From contig JAKLJG010000009.1 in assembly GCA_023151255.1 (NCBI GenBank), positions 42,277-106,276 on the forward strand: 64,000 bases of DNA. Direction: 5' to 3'. The DNA is from Cyclobacteriaceae bacterium (GTDB taxonomy: Bacteria > Bacteroidota > Bacteroidia > Cytophagales > Cyclobacteriaceae). The notes beneath the pieces were generated by a model. The model saw nothing but the letters and a program-made list of their open reading frames with translations, was not told the origin of the DNA and did no database searches. How positions within the stretch are numbered: the first letter of the stretch is position 1; each line of letters opens with the position of its first letter. A program made the position numbers and the translations under genes. This document shows positions 12,001 through 18,500 of the stretch, in pieces.

Positions 12001-13056
12001 TGATGAGATTGACAGATCCGGATTAGCCACACCATCCGCTACCTTAAACTCCCGAAGTGAACCTCCAAGAGCAATTGGCGCACTGATTAGCGCTGTTGTG
12101 GCGCTGGCATTTGTTGTTACATCACCAGCCAACGTAATTGTGCCTGTACCGGTAATTGATGTTCCACTCATTTCCAGGGATGAAACAGTTGTTACATTAT
12201 TGGCACCAAGTGCGAAAACACCATTACTAACAAATAACCCATTACTGATTGCAATAGATGAAGCAAGTGTAACGGTATTGTTACCTCCCCCACCGGAGTT
12301 GTTAATAGTCAGGCTAGCCACCGTTGCGGGCAACCCATCACCAACAGCCTGGTTGGCATTACCAACATATATGTAATTTGCTCCGGTGCTGTATACGCGG
12401 TTAGGCACTGACCCCGTCATCTGCACACTGCCCGTCATCGTTGTTAGGGTAATGCCCTGAGGAGAGCCTATTCTAAGCGTTGAGCCGGCACTGGTTACGA
12501 AATTGCTTTCCCCCACTCCGCTTAATGTTGCACCCGGAGAAATGGTCAGATCCCCATTGTTTGTAAAAAATCTGTCAGCACCGCCTGTAAAGGCATCCAA
12601 AACAACGTTGCCATCAATAACACCAGTTGCCGTTGCGGCAAGGGTAAATTCCATACGGGCACCCGCTGCCCCTATGGTAAACGTTTTTCCGGAGGCTACT
12701 GAAAATGAACCTGTAACCGTTAAAAGATTGCCGCTTACTGAAGCGGAAAATACACAGTTACCTGACCCTGAAACCGTAAGGCTGTTTAATGAAATTGTTG
12801 GTACCCCCGTTATTGTGCCCCCTGTGTGCGTAGCCGGTATGATCACATCGGCACCGGCACCCGGTACAACGGCCGGGCTCCAGTTAGCGGCTGTATTCCA
12901 ATTACCGCCACCAGCCGGTACCCAGGTTTGGGCGTTTACGCGAAAACTGAGGGTAAAAACAAGAATGATGAAGACTGCTGAAAGCAATCCGATTTTATGG
13001 CGCTTGCCGGATTTAACCGTTAAAAGAGCATGAAACGGTCGTAAAAATCGGAGCAT
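1..13056 (-). CDS. Giant repetitive secreted surface protein (3' end outside the window)
   Basis: One reading frame stays open from the ATG at 13056 to position 1: 4352 codons with no stop, and an in-frame TAA just upstream of the ATG fixes the start. A long signal peptide (about residues 1-43, ending VNAQ) is followed by autotransporter-associated beta repeats (about residues 350-800, e.g. TYSGGTSLTGGTLNINS). Next come a segment of the kind found in Bacteroidota secreted proteins (FPIGDN...YSPV, RYWNI), about fifteen 85-residue PKD/Ig-like repeats (about 1235-2510) and about nine 89-residue repeats (about 2510-3350). Two classical PKD domains (WEFNDG, WQFGDG) follow, then a lectin/MAM-like region (YFEDFE) and an Omp28-like thioredoxin-fold segment (VLVEYFT) near the left edge. 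It is probably an adhesin or surface filament exported by Sec and possibly the type IX system; the C-terminal sorting signal would lie outside the window. It follows three codirectional genes after 95 bp. Confidence 0.9.
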   Translation of the reverse strand, partial: MLRFLRPFHALLTVKSGKRHKIGLLSAVFIILVFTLSFRVNAQTWVPAGGGNWNTAANWSPAVVPGAGADVIIPATHTGGTITGVPTISLNSLTVSGSGNCVFSASVSGNLLTVTGSFSVASGKTFTIGAAGARMEFTLAATATGVIDGNVVLDAFTGGADRFFTNNGDLTISPGATLSGVGESNFVTSAGSTLRIGSPQGITLTTMTGSVQMTGSVPNRVYSTGANYIYVGNANQAVGDGLPATVASLTINNSGGGGNNTVTLASSIAISNGLFVSNGVFALGANNVTTVSSLEMSGTSITGTGTITLAGDVTTNASATTALISAPIALGGSLREFKVADGVANPDLSISSIISGTGGVRKGSSGVLFLSAANTFTGGTVIESGTLRLGNPNALNSGAVTFTPASTGILQLNGNSTTVSALNTDVVVGTPVIENGGGPAATLTVNSTGSSVFAGTIQNGGAQVLALTKSNSGALTLSGTNTYSGGTSLTGGTLNINSASAIGTGSFAINAGTTIDNTSSGAITLTTNNTQNWNGDFTFTGTQNLNVGTGAVTLSGNRQVTTAGGILTVGGVISGGFRLTKAGAGTLTLSGANLHSGTTLSSGTLNINSSTALGSTSSTFIINGGTIDNTTSGAITTGDYPQSWAGDFVFTGTQDLNLGTGAVTLTANRQITTNAGNLTVGGIISGGFGLSKSGAGALTLTAANAFTGGTTLNAGTLNINNAGALGTVAGTFTINGGTINNTTGGAITTLNYPQNWNGDFTFTGTQNLNLGTGTITLSANRLVTVNANTLAVRGIINAPSFNLTKAGGGTLALGSNPVTLNSLAINSGTFTSTSGTLTIGGSLTNSGTFNNNNGTVLYNGASPQTVAGITYFNLSFSGAGQKNAVGTVNVTNNLVNTSVFDVSGFTLSVGGTINNTGGTIRFSGVSNGLAISTGTIEYYGSGQLVAAGTYENLTINQSSGEAQLSGDITVNGVLTISNGNLNLAGFNLTLGPSATISIVGPSSSKMIIATGGSEVKKIFSTTGSFTFPIGDNTGALDYSPVTVNVTAGSGFPAELGASVQDIKHPSNASTTHFLTRYWNITTTISGAVATVTATYPSVDINGTETSIKAARLTGSFNPITNPWVRFGNLAANTLTASGSIASGQVSSFTGITGADPSVIITGGGVIICAGGSVNLLATPAGDAPFLYDWAPAAGLSATTIANPVASPAVTTLYTVTITDGNGITANANTTITVEPNPTPSISGVNSVCAGQTGVVYSTTNNAGNTYLWEVSGGTIVGAATNNSVTIDWGVSGSGWVRVTETITATSCSTLTPNYTVTINPNPSPAIGGPATACANESGLVYSTALVAGNTYAWSVTGGSITSGAGTNSITVTWGGAGTGTVQVTQTVTATGCATTTAPYNVTINPNPTPTISGPITVCANQAGVGYNTPFVAGNTYSWVATGGSIIGSSTNNTVTIDWGSAGTGTLRVAETNSTTGCTTLSSIYNVTINPNPTPVISGPNTVCANQQNVDYTTPSASGRTYLWVVTGGTIDGSATNSTVRIDWGGAGTGTLTVTETITATGCAVTTPVFDVTKNPLPTGTAVGPTALCVNATGLYSTANTPDVSYNWIATGGGTIVSGQGTPDAVISWATTGAKQVRVVRTDIITGCSFTTPNVNVTVNPNPTPVISGANTVCELQSGVTYSTPSAGGRAYVWTVTGGTIVSGAGTASIQVNWGAAGTGLVELTETITATGCTTVATPLNVTINPSPTPVISGSNTVCAGAAGVVYSTPNVVGNSYSWIVTGGTIVSGGTTNSITVDWGAAGSGSVTVVETILATGCSSTTPSYIVTINPNPTPVISGANTVCAFQNGVIYSTPTNPGRTYNWTVTGGTIVSGAGTASIQVNWGAAGTGTVGLTEIIDATGCSTIAANLTVIINPIPTPVVTGTTTVCANQSGLNYSSPNVPGNIYIWSVLGGTITAGGGTNSITVTWGSAGPGSVTLIEFIPTTGCVTTSAPLAVTINANPAPFITGDNTVCANELGVVYSTPFVAGNTYSWTVAGGVINGSSTGNSIIVDWGGTPGTGTVQLVETVALTGCSVTTPVFNVTINPAPAPVISGSAIVCANQSGEVYSTPNTPGNVYNWTVSGGTIVSGIGTNSIVVDWGGAGAGTITLTEFTPTGCAVSATPLSVTINPTPAPAISGNNTVCANDQDKVYNTPLLPGRTYAWVVTGGTIDGPATGNSIVIDWGGAGTGTIQLTETIIATGCFTTTPVFNVNINPIPTPVISGAGSVCANETGVVYSTPNVPGNSYTWTVVGGSIVAGAGTNSITVNWGAAGTGSVTVTEFIPASSCSVTTPSFTVIINPIPSPVVSGDNTVCEGATAVTYSTPFVAGNTYNWLVTGGTIVGPATSNTVTVDWGVAGSGSLQVTETVGSCSVITPVYPVTIYPNPSPVISGTNSVCSNQAGVVYSTPNVIGNTYSWEVVGGSITAGTGTNSITVTWAGAGTGSVKVTETIVATGCAVETLPLLVTISPSPIADAGSNEEICQGTVFNFSSQSVPASAVDFGSLIWTTTGIGTLVNASTLTPTYSPAPAESGVITFTLTATGTGACPDAVDVMQLTITPLPVVNAGSSEEICQGTLFDFNTQTTPASASNYASLNWTHTGTGTLFNASTLTPTYLPNPAEVGPVTFTLEATSTGSCSPVTGVMTLTITPAVAVNAGSNEETCAGIAFNFISQATPATATNYSSLLWSTSGTGTLTNATTLTPSYTPGVGEVGNVTFTLTAFGNGSCPDKTSQMTLSITPAPTANAGSNEEICEGLSFSFSSQATPATGGNFSSISWSTTGSGTIFNGNTLTPLYVPSSGETGTITFTLTANGSGSCLPVNSAMNLTITPKPVVNAGSDAEVCQTSSIDFGLRTTPASASAFSSVLWTTTGSGTLFNATTLSPTYVPGVGESGTLVFTLTANGNGSCVPVIDQMNLTVTPPPVVNAGSNEQICQGSFFDFSAQATPASASNISSLLWTTTGTGTLFSANTLTPVYQPASGETGTITFTLTGNGLGTCTAVNSAMQLTITPAVVVNAGSDAETCEGTPFDFSTQFITAFALNFSSLQWTTSGTGTISGSTTLTPVYTPGVGETGLVTFTLTAFGNGVCPSAQDQMVLSITPGIIVDAGSNEEICQGSTFSFSAQSIPASAVNVASVFWTHTGSGSLFNANTLTPTYFASPAETGIVTFTLTGFSSGSCSSINDVMQLTITPAPVAIAGNNDAVCEGTPTFDFASRTSPASFANGTVLWTHTGAGTLSSNTVINPVYTVHPSDVNTTITFTLTVTSPSAVCSSVQSQFTLNVNRAAVASVPLPTTVCEPQRINLSGTIGGSASSGAWSLITGGGTLSVSSITGLNVTAVYDTIQADVGTSLVFRLTAFDPDGAGPCTDAFADYTVTIEEAPKVFAGADFAICEYEDINLNGSFSGSATSVTWSGGVPAQFGNINNPVTSYTLNAAERAATNLVMTFTLTTNDPPGVCGPVNDQVIVAVRDTLNSVLFTGVLKSVYAENDPAEDLTFAAVPIGGVFSGPGISGMTFFPSIANITPQPPNVITYTYQDPATGCFSAPKKTVVVNPITLVNFRVQNENPDPLNLAVAFICNNQGELILIEEPLIPDITALIPPESAVFSSTNPIVNSRITFDVSGTKKFRLNTDGLPPGVYPITYTFTNSLGASNPVTRTIRVTASPKAVIDAGNCCEDIDAVMLESSFMTTPNPYGATLASWFWEFNDGTGSTNTLQEPTYRFPGDNVYPVTLRVTTNEGCYHDTIKSIRIGPVPKVNFSWSEFCQGDDTQFNDLSDAGISTIIQNEWQFGDGFIVVNNYPIQTITDAVPPAQSNAGRTSGTFKNPRHRYDVFGQKNVRLIVLTNDGCLKDTTITVTILDYSTPTPVTSYFEDFELGQGSWFSSKANQTGVASDTSWVFGLPTGNVINSAASGINAWWTGSNPNFALNQDKSRYYNNERSAIIGPCLDLTNIKRPMISLDYWADSEVRFDGAVLQYSTDGGINWSIIGDDSGPGINWYNGRALTGNPGIQPLGQFGWTDRQQGWKNARHNLDQIPVAERGQVIFRIAFGSNNDNGTPPPVNGVPDLPFDGFAFDNIFIGEKQRNVLVEYFTNSGISPVTNDYLNNLYNNQFTFKDSSDFFKIQYHIGNPDVNDPIYQQNKIDPDARKLYYLIQSPPVGIMDGIVGDYFGTNFNGDQTKITAVEVDRRALEDSVFTISIQQLPTSSDSIKADVTFRYVNTIQPLNIPVRLYIGLVETNLAGNINVLRKMLLGNEGKLVSNTWVYNTTQVESIRSIIDIPIGVNNPNLYLVAWVQDNATKRIHQARIVQSAPKSGSTVVG
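2990..5525 (-). repeat. About nine tandem units of about 268 bp (89-residue Ig-like domains)
   Basis: A second, different repeat family follows on the C-terminal side. The anchor encoding NAGS(D/E) lies near 5510, 5240, 4972, 4703, 4432, 4157, 3893, 3625 and 3353, with 264-275 bp spacing. Each unit encodes E(I/T)CxGxxFDF, a W(T)xTGTGTL block, LTPxYxP and LTITP. Units decay leftwards toward position 2530. Known related domains are beta-sandwich spacers; a stalk function is inferred. Confidence 0.8.
5525..9355 (-). repeat. Fifteen tandem units of about 255 bp (85-residue PKD/Ig-like domains)
   Basis: The segment encoding NPNPTP recurs at sixteen anchors between about 9340 and 5525, spaced 249-263 bp apart (mean 254). 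Each unit encodes a conserved order: V(Y/S)ST near the start, GNTYxW, VxGG, a central xVxWG, then TVxxTET, one or two cysteines, and VTINPNP. This resembles PKD-like Ig domains of Bacteroidota cell-surface proteins. The two rightmost (N-terminal) units differ in base composition from the rest. Confidence 0.85.
10650..11990 (-). repeat. About four tandem 331-bp units encoding autotransporter-type beta repeats
   Basis: Inside the giant gene a block recurs with a period near 331 bp. The segment encoding NWNGDFTFTGTQNLN is centred near 11460, 11128 and 10797, and the segment encoding GTLNIN near 11930 (diverged), 11605, 11270 and 10945. The coding pattern matches the passenger-associated transport repeat (PATR) of autotransporters, which folds as beta-helix. 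Conservation at DNA level suggests expansion by duplication. Confidence 0.8.
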
Positions 13057-13151
13057 AGAGAATCGTTAGCCAACTATAGTTTTTGAATCGCATCAGAAGC
13101 CTAAAAGTAACCTTTTGGAGCTAAAAATCTAAATTTTTATAGTCGCCAGAG

Positions 13152-14381
13152 TTATTCAAAGCTACCCTGAGGGTTAAGTTTTATCAACGCTATTTTATCC
13201 TGGTTGGTCAGGTTCATTGTACCCAGCACTAAAATATCTCCATTTGGTAATTCGGCAACAGCAGTTGCCCGATCATCAGTCGATTCGCCTCCAAAAAAAG
13301 TTTGAAATTCGATATCCAGTGCAGGATTTACTTTAGCCAGCCAAATATTACGGGTATTACCCGGCCGGATTTGGTTGCCTACAATTAAATACCGGTTCAC
13401 TCCGTACGAACAGGCATGTACTCCCTGAAAGCCGGACGAAAAACTTTTCGACTCGGTTAATGTAAATCCATTAATCACTTTAGTAAGTAAAATGGATTGA
13501 TCACCGGAAGTATTGGTAGTTGTACCTATGGCAAGATAAGTCCCCGATGGGGAACTTGTAATCCAAGACATCCTCTCAGCAGTCGCTGCTCCGCCTTCAA
13601 AAAAATCCGTACGAACATTGTCTTTAACTTTATTAAACCAAAAATTATAATCATATGATGAACTAATATTTAGCTCACCCGACAGGAGTTTATCCGTATA
13701 GGCGGCAAAGTAGTGTTCCGCAGGGCTTATTTCGAAATACTTAATACCCATGATATCGCCTTCACCACCAAAGTCGGTGGGCCATGTAGTAAGGTTAAGA
13801 TTGCCATCAAATCGAATGGATAACAGATCGCTCAAGTCAGCTACCGCCATGGGGCCGTCATTAAAGGCTTCCGGTGAGGTGTTTCCTGTAATGATAAAGT
13901 GACCATCGGAAGTGGTTGTTACGGAATAACCATACTGGCTTTGCCAGGCATTGTACTCTACACTATCCTGTTTATTTCCGTTTTGATCAACGATAATCAA
14001 TTTTACCAGTGTACTATCGCCAACGGGCTTACGGGTATTGGTTAGTATCACAAAATTTCCTGCAAAAGGGCCAGTAGCTACCAACTCGATGTCGCGGGGA
14101 TCCTCAAACGAAGCACCCATCCGTTTTTGCCAGATTATATTACCGACTGCATCGGCCTTTACAACAAAAATTTGCCTTCGCTGAGCTGAAAGTTGTGTAC
14201 TACCCAGAATGAGAATTGTACCATCTGGATTTACAATCAGATCCCTCCCCTCTTGGTCACCATCTTCGCCATAGTATTTAATAAAATGCTCTTTGAACAA
14301 TGGTTCAATATTGCCTCCAGTATCGCACGATAACCAAATGCATACTAACAGTAAATTCAACAGCAAACCCTTCCTACTCAT
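13152..14381 (-). CDS. Putative lipoprotein with beta-propeller-like repeats
   Basis: The 409-residue protein begins with a short hydrophobic leader ending in WLSC, with Cys19 as the probable lipidated residue; the lipobox is imperfect. The mature part repeats a pattern of the type DGTILILGST...IWQK, seen again as DGHFIITGNT and GDILVLGTM. This matches the propeller-like repeats common in Bacteroidota exported proteins (family knowledge, not searched). No catalytic motif was recognised. Its start overlaps the end of the beta-barrel gene upstream by 8 bp, so the two are probably co-translated, and the giant surface-protein gene starts 95 bp downstream. An envelope-anchored partner of those proteins is a reasonable inference; the function is unknown. 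Confidence 0.75.
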   Translation of the reverse strand: MSRKGLLLNLLLVCIWLSCDTGGNIEPLFKEHFIKYYGEDGDQEGRDLIVNPDGTILILGSTQLSAQRRQIFVVKADAVGNIIWQKRMGASFEDPRDIELVATGPFAGNFVILTNTRKPVGDSTLVKLIIVDQNGNKQDSVEYNAWQSQYGYSVTTTSDGHFIITGNTSPEAFNDGPMAVADLSDLLSIRFDGNLNLTTWPTDFGGEGDIMGIKYFEISPAEHYFAAYTDKLLSGELNISSSYDYNFWFNKVKDNVRTDFFEGGAATAERMSWITSSPSGTYLAIGTTTNTSGDQSILLTKVINGFTLTESKSFSSGFQGVHACSYGVNRYLIVGNQIRPGNTRNIWLAKVNPALDIEFQTFFGGESTDDRATAVAELPNGDILVLGTMNLTNQDKIALIKLNPQGSFE

Positions 14382-15498
14382 TGTTATTAATCTTTTTTAC
14401 TGACTTGAGCACAGTTCTCGTTTTTGCCTTTTTTAGCCTACGCGGCTTATACAACGGTTTTATAAAACCAATGGAAACCGAAAGGTTATCCAACCTGAAA
14501 TAATCATCTACATGTCCAAACTCCTGCATGGGTCTGCCTGTAAAGGTAGTTGTGTTGGCAACTAAATTAGTTAGCCCGAATCCGTACCGTAGATCTGCAA
14601 ACAGATAGTCAAGTTTCCACTTATATTTAACAGCCCCCCCAATGAAAAATGTAGTATTAAGCTGGTCGCGGTACGGGAGAAAATCAATTTTAGGGCTTGA
14701 GGCGATGATAGTATTCAGGCCGTTATCACCCTGATTATTATTAAATATTTCAAGCTCGCCTGTAGAAGAAAACATATAGTTAAAAGAAACGCCTGCAAAG
14801 GCTTGTGGTAAAAATTTTCTTACCTGCGATTTATAAAACCTGCTGAAGGAATATTTTATCATTATCGGCAACTGAAGCCAATTTGCCCGCTCAAAGAAAA
14901 TCTGCCGATCACGACCAAAAACATTAAATCGTTCACGTTTATAGTCAGTTAAAGTCCATCCGATTTCTGCTGAAAGGGCAAGGTGCTCTGAATAATTCCA
15001 GTCAATACCACCCGAAGCCAGCATGCCAGGTTTAATGGTGTATTGAGTGCCTATTGGCGTGGGGCCTGAAGCTGGTAAAATTTCGTGTATAACACGATTA
15101 ATTGAAACGTTAGTGCCTAGGCGTGCATATAGTGAAAAAATTGGCGAGGCGGTAAATTTTTTACTCAGGTAAACCACATCAATTGGGTCAACAGCGGGGT
15201 CTGTAGCAAATTCAGGATTAGCTTCAAGAACCTCCAGGTAGCTGTTTTCTGCAGCCAGCGGATCATCAAGAAGCAAATAAACCTGGGTAAGTAGCAGGTA
15301 CGCCCGCTGCCGTTGTTCACGGGTAAACCCATCGCTTATGCAATTGGCCAACATGCCGGGTACACCATAAAACCGGCCGGAGTTAAATTCTTCAGTAGCT
15401 TGGTTTAAAACTTGCTCGCAGGTCACCTCCTGCGCCCAAGAAAGAATCGTGCTTAGCAAGATTAACGATCCACCAACTGAAGTCCGTACGCTGCGCAT
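14374..15498 (-). CDS. Outer-membrane beta-barrel protein with N-terminal TPR-like region
   Basis: The 374-residue protein has a signal peptide (residues 1-22, ending SWAQ). A helical TPR-like region of about 90 residues (RAYLLLTQVYLLLDDPLAAE) is followed by alternating amphipathic strands of a PorT/OMP_b-brl-type barrel (e.g. YARLGTNVSINRV, LFADLRYGFGLTN). After the last strand is an unusual basic tail of about 25 residues (KPRRLKKAKTRT). A periplasmic TPR domain plus barrel suggests a docking or export-accessory role; this is inference. It starts 5 bp after the STAND-WD40 gene ends and overlaps the lipoprotein gene by 8 bp, which makes a tight three-gene operon. Confidence 0.78.
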   Translation of the reverse strand: MRSVRTSVGGSLILLSTILSWAQEVTCEQVLNQATEEFNSGRFYGVPGMLANCISDGFTREQRQRAYLLLTQVYLLLDDPLAAENSYLEVLEANPEFATDPAVDPIDVVYLSKKFTASPIFSLYARLGTNVSINRVIHEILPASGPTPIGTQYTIKPGMLASGGIDWNYSEHLALSAEIGWTLTDYKRERFNVFGRDRQIFFERANWLQLPIMIKYSFSRFYKSQVRKFLPQAFAGVSFNYMFSSTGELEIFNNNQGDNGLNTIIASSPKIDFLPYRDQLNTTFFIGGAVKYKWKLDYLFADLRYGFGLTNLVANTTTFTGRPMQEFGHVDDYFRLDNLSVSIGFIKPLYKPRRLKKAKTRTVLKSVKKINNNE

Positions 15499-15503
15499 CG
15501 CCC

Positions 15504-18500
15504 TTATTGATAGTCTTTAATAAGCAGGTTAACACAGGTTGTTTCATATTCTATATCGTTGCCAACATAGGTTTTCCATTCATCCTGTGTCATGTTTCTT
15601 GACATTTTCGGGCAAATCTGGCCAGCCAGAAATTTCGGATCCGTTGGCCAAATCCGTATCTCAGAATCGTGACATGCCGCAATCAGGTAATCGCTGCCGC
15701 GTGCAAAAGCAATGTCCCAAACGAAGCCGTTATTATTATCCATCACTATCGGTAAGTCTTCGGGGTTTTCTAAAACCCACATCTGAAGGCGTTTATCGGC
15801 ACCGGCACTGGCCAGTAATTTACCATCAGGCGAAAACTCCACATCATAAACACCGGCCTTGTGCCCTGTAAATTGGCGTTCCTCTTTTCGTAAATTCATA
15901 TCAAACAATTTCACCAATCCCCGCTTGTCATTAATTTCAAAAGTACCATAAGCAAGCTTTTTGCCATCCGGACTAAACTGAACAGACAGAATTTGTACTC
16001 CGCTATATTCGTTAAGCAACTCAATTTTTCCGGATTGTAAATCAATTAAAACCAACTGACCTGTCCAGGCTGCGCCAGCCACCGTGCGACCATCCGGGCT
16101 AACGGATAATGTTTTAATCTCATAAGGTAGCCGGGCAACTGTTTTTGATCGACCGGTTTGATGGTCGACTACAGAAACTGTGCGATCGGATTTAGCTATC
16201 AGAAAGCCGCTGTTATCGGGCAAAAATGTTATGGCATTGGTTGCTCCGGTCAGTCCATTAACTACCAATGGTTTTTGTGATTTACTCTGGAGATCAAAAA
16301 CCTGCACAGCGGCCGAGTCTGTTCCATTGGCCAGGTAGCGTTCATCGGAACTCAACGCAATTACCCGGTTAGGAAATGGGTTTTCAAAGCCTGTGGGTGC
16401 GCTTGTTTGTTTTTCATAATTGCCGGTAAAGATTCGCCCATCAGCACCAGCCGCAAAAAAGGTTGCCGAACGTGAAGACACTGCTATGGAATTAATCCGA
16501 TTGCGTGGCGGGCCGGGAACTTTTACCGCGTTGAAAGTGGAACCGCTGAATAATTTAAGGGCATGATACAAGCCGTTATAGATATACGGGTCGTACCGTT
16601 TACCCCCATAGCGTGTGTTAAAATGATAGGCCTGCATTATCTGGGCACCAGCCAAATCCCGATCGTCATCTTCCTGGTAGGAAATACCGGCTAACTTCTG
16701 GGCAACGGCAAGCATGTAGAGCCCGTTAGCTCGAGCAAATTCAGCATTGGCGCGTATGGTTTCGGTCTCAGCAATTATTCGTTGCTCTCGTTCCTTCTCG
16801 CCTGCTGCAATAGCCAGCGCTTCTTGTTCTTCGGCTTTTTTCAACGCGGCAATAGCCAGGTTGCGCTGCCGGTTGGCTTCGGCCAGCGCTTTTTGGACGT
16901 TAATCAGGGCCTGTTCCAATTCATCCTTTCTACGATTGGCTAAATCGGTTGCCGCTTCGGCTTCAATTCGTTTTTGTTCAGCCAAAGCCCGTTGATCCGA
17001 TGCTTCCCGCTCACGCTTTTCGGCAAGCCTGGTTTGATTGTCTGCTTCAACTTTCTGTATGTAGGCAAATACCAGGAATAATAACGCGATGACGGCCGCT
17101 ATACCGAGCACCACTGCCGTAATGCGGGCTCTGCGGAGCATACGCCTCTGCTGCAACTCTTGATTTTTCAGTTCGGCCTCATAGGTTATGCGACTGGTTT
17201 CAAGGAATACAATGGCGCGCTCAAAGGCCACGTCATACCGTTGTGCCCATTCGCGGGTTGGCCGTTGTTTTTTTTGCCAGTTCAAGGCCAGTTGTAAATC
17301 GGGTGGTCTCCATAAACCGGTTCGGCCAATCTGGTACATGGCTGCAGCATCTGAGAGCCGCTTGTACATCTGGGCCGATTCAAATTCTTCCTCTACCCAG
17401 GTATTAAGGCGAGTCCAGATCCGCATTAAACTTTCATGCGAAAGCTCGATTATTGATTCGCTGTTTAGCGGAACATGGTGTGATGGCATTAAAAACGACC
17501 GCCCTGGTTTGCGAAAATGCTCCACCACGGCAATCATTTCTTCCTCATCGGCATCGGCCAGGCGCGCAATAAGGCCGAGTTTTGCAGGCCTGCGCATTCC
17601 CCGGCTTTCACTGCTCTTTTCGGTGATGCTTTTAAACAGTATTTCTGCAATTTCTTTCTCCCGGGGTGATAATTCTTCCAACACCTCATTGGCGTGTTGT
17701 GAGATGGCCTGCTCAATCCGACCGATGGCATAGTAGTGCCGGATATCCATCGGTTCTCCTGGCTCCCGGTTATTCACCCAATAATCCCAGGTACGCATCA
17801 ATGCGTGCTGCAATATGGGCAACTGATCCTGGTTTTTGCCCATATCGTTCAATAGCCTTTTTACAAGACGCTGGGAAATTTTTCCTCCGGCAACGGCAAC
17901 AGGTCCTTCAATAGCAAGTTTTTTCTGTTCACGCGTCATCTGCGGCACCAGGTAGTTACTGTTATTAATAACCTGGGTAAGCCCCGGGTATGCCGCGCAC
18001 TTTGAGATAAAATCAGACCGCATCGTAACGGCTATAAAAATGGGGGTATCGGTCTGCCGAATGGCATGGAGGATCAGATTTACATATGCCTGTGCATCAT
18101 TTTCTGCTTCGCCATGTTCGCTGGAATCGTGATAGCGAAATAATTCTTCAAACTGGTCAAGCATGAAGAATACATTGTCCTGTTGGAAGGTTTGCAAAAA
18201 CCTTGAAACTTCAGAAAGCCCATGCGGTCCGCTGCGTAACACGGAGAGAATGATAGACCGGTATATGGGTATATCCTCGTGTTGAATCCGCTTATGCTGA
18301 ACCATGTATTGAACTACTGATTCGGCCAGGTTTTCAATGGGTGATGTACCGGGACGCGTAATTATGACATGCCAATGCGGACTTGAATGTGAAACAAAAC
18401 CACCGTAAAGAACAGGCACCAGTCCACATGACATTAACGATGATTTCCCGCTACCGGAATACCCCATCACACAAACAAATCGGTGCGTGGCCAGTTTGTT

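Noticed and set aside
11687..12376. Plus-strand frame of 229 codons
   Set aside because: It lies opposite the intact minus-strand frame of the giant gene, with low-complexity Val/Pro/Leu composition and no motif.
12503..13033. Plus-strand frame of 176 codons
   Set aside because: It is antisense to the signal peptide and first domain of the giant gene, which has a well-formed start on the minus strand.
17188..17733. Plus-strand frame of 181 codons
   Set aside because: It is antisense to the conserved STAND domain; its Ser/Arg-rich composition is typical of reverse-strand shadows.
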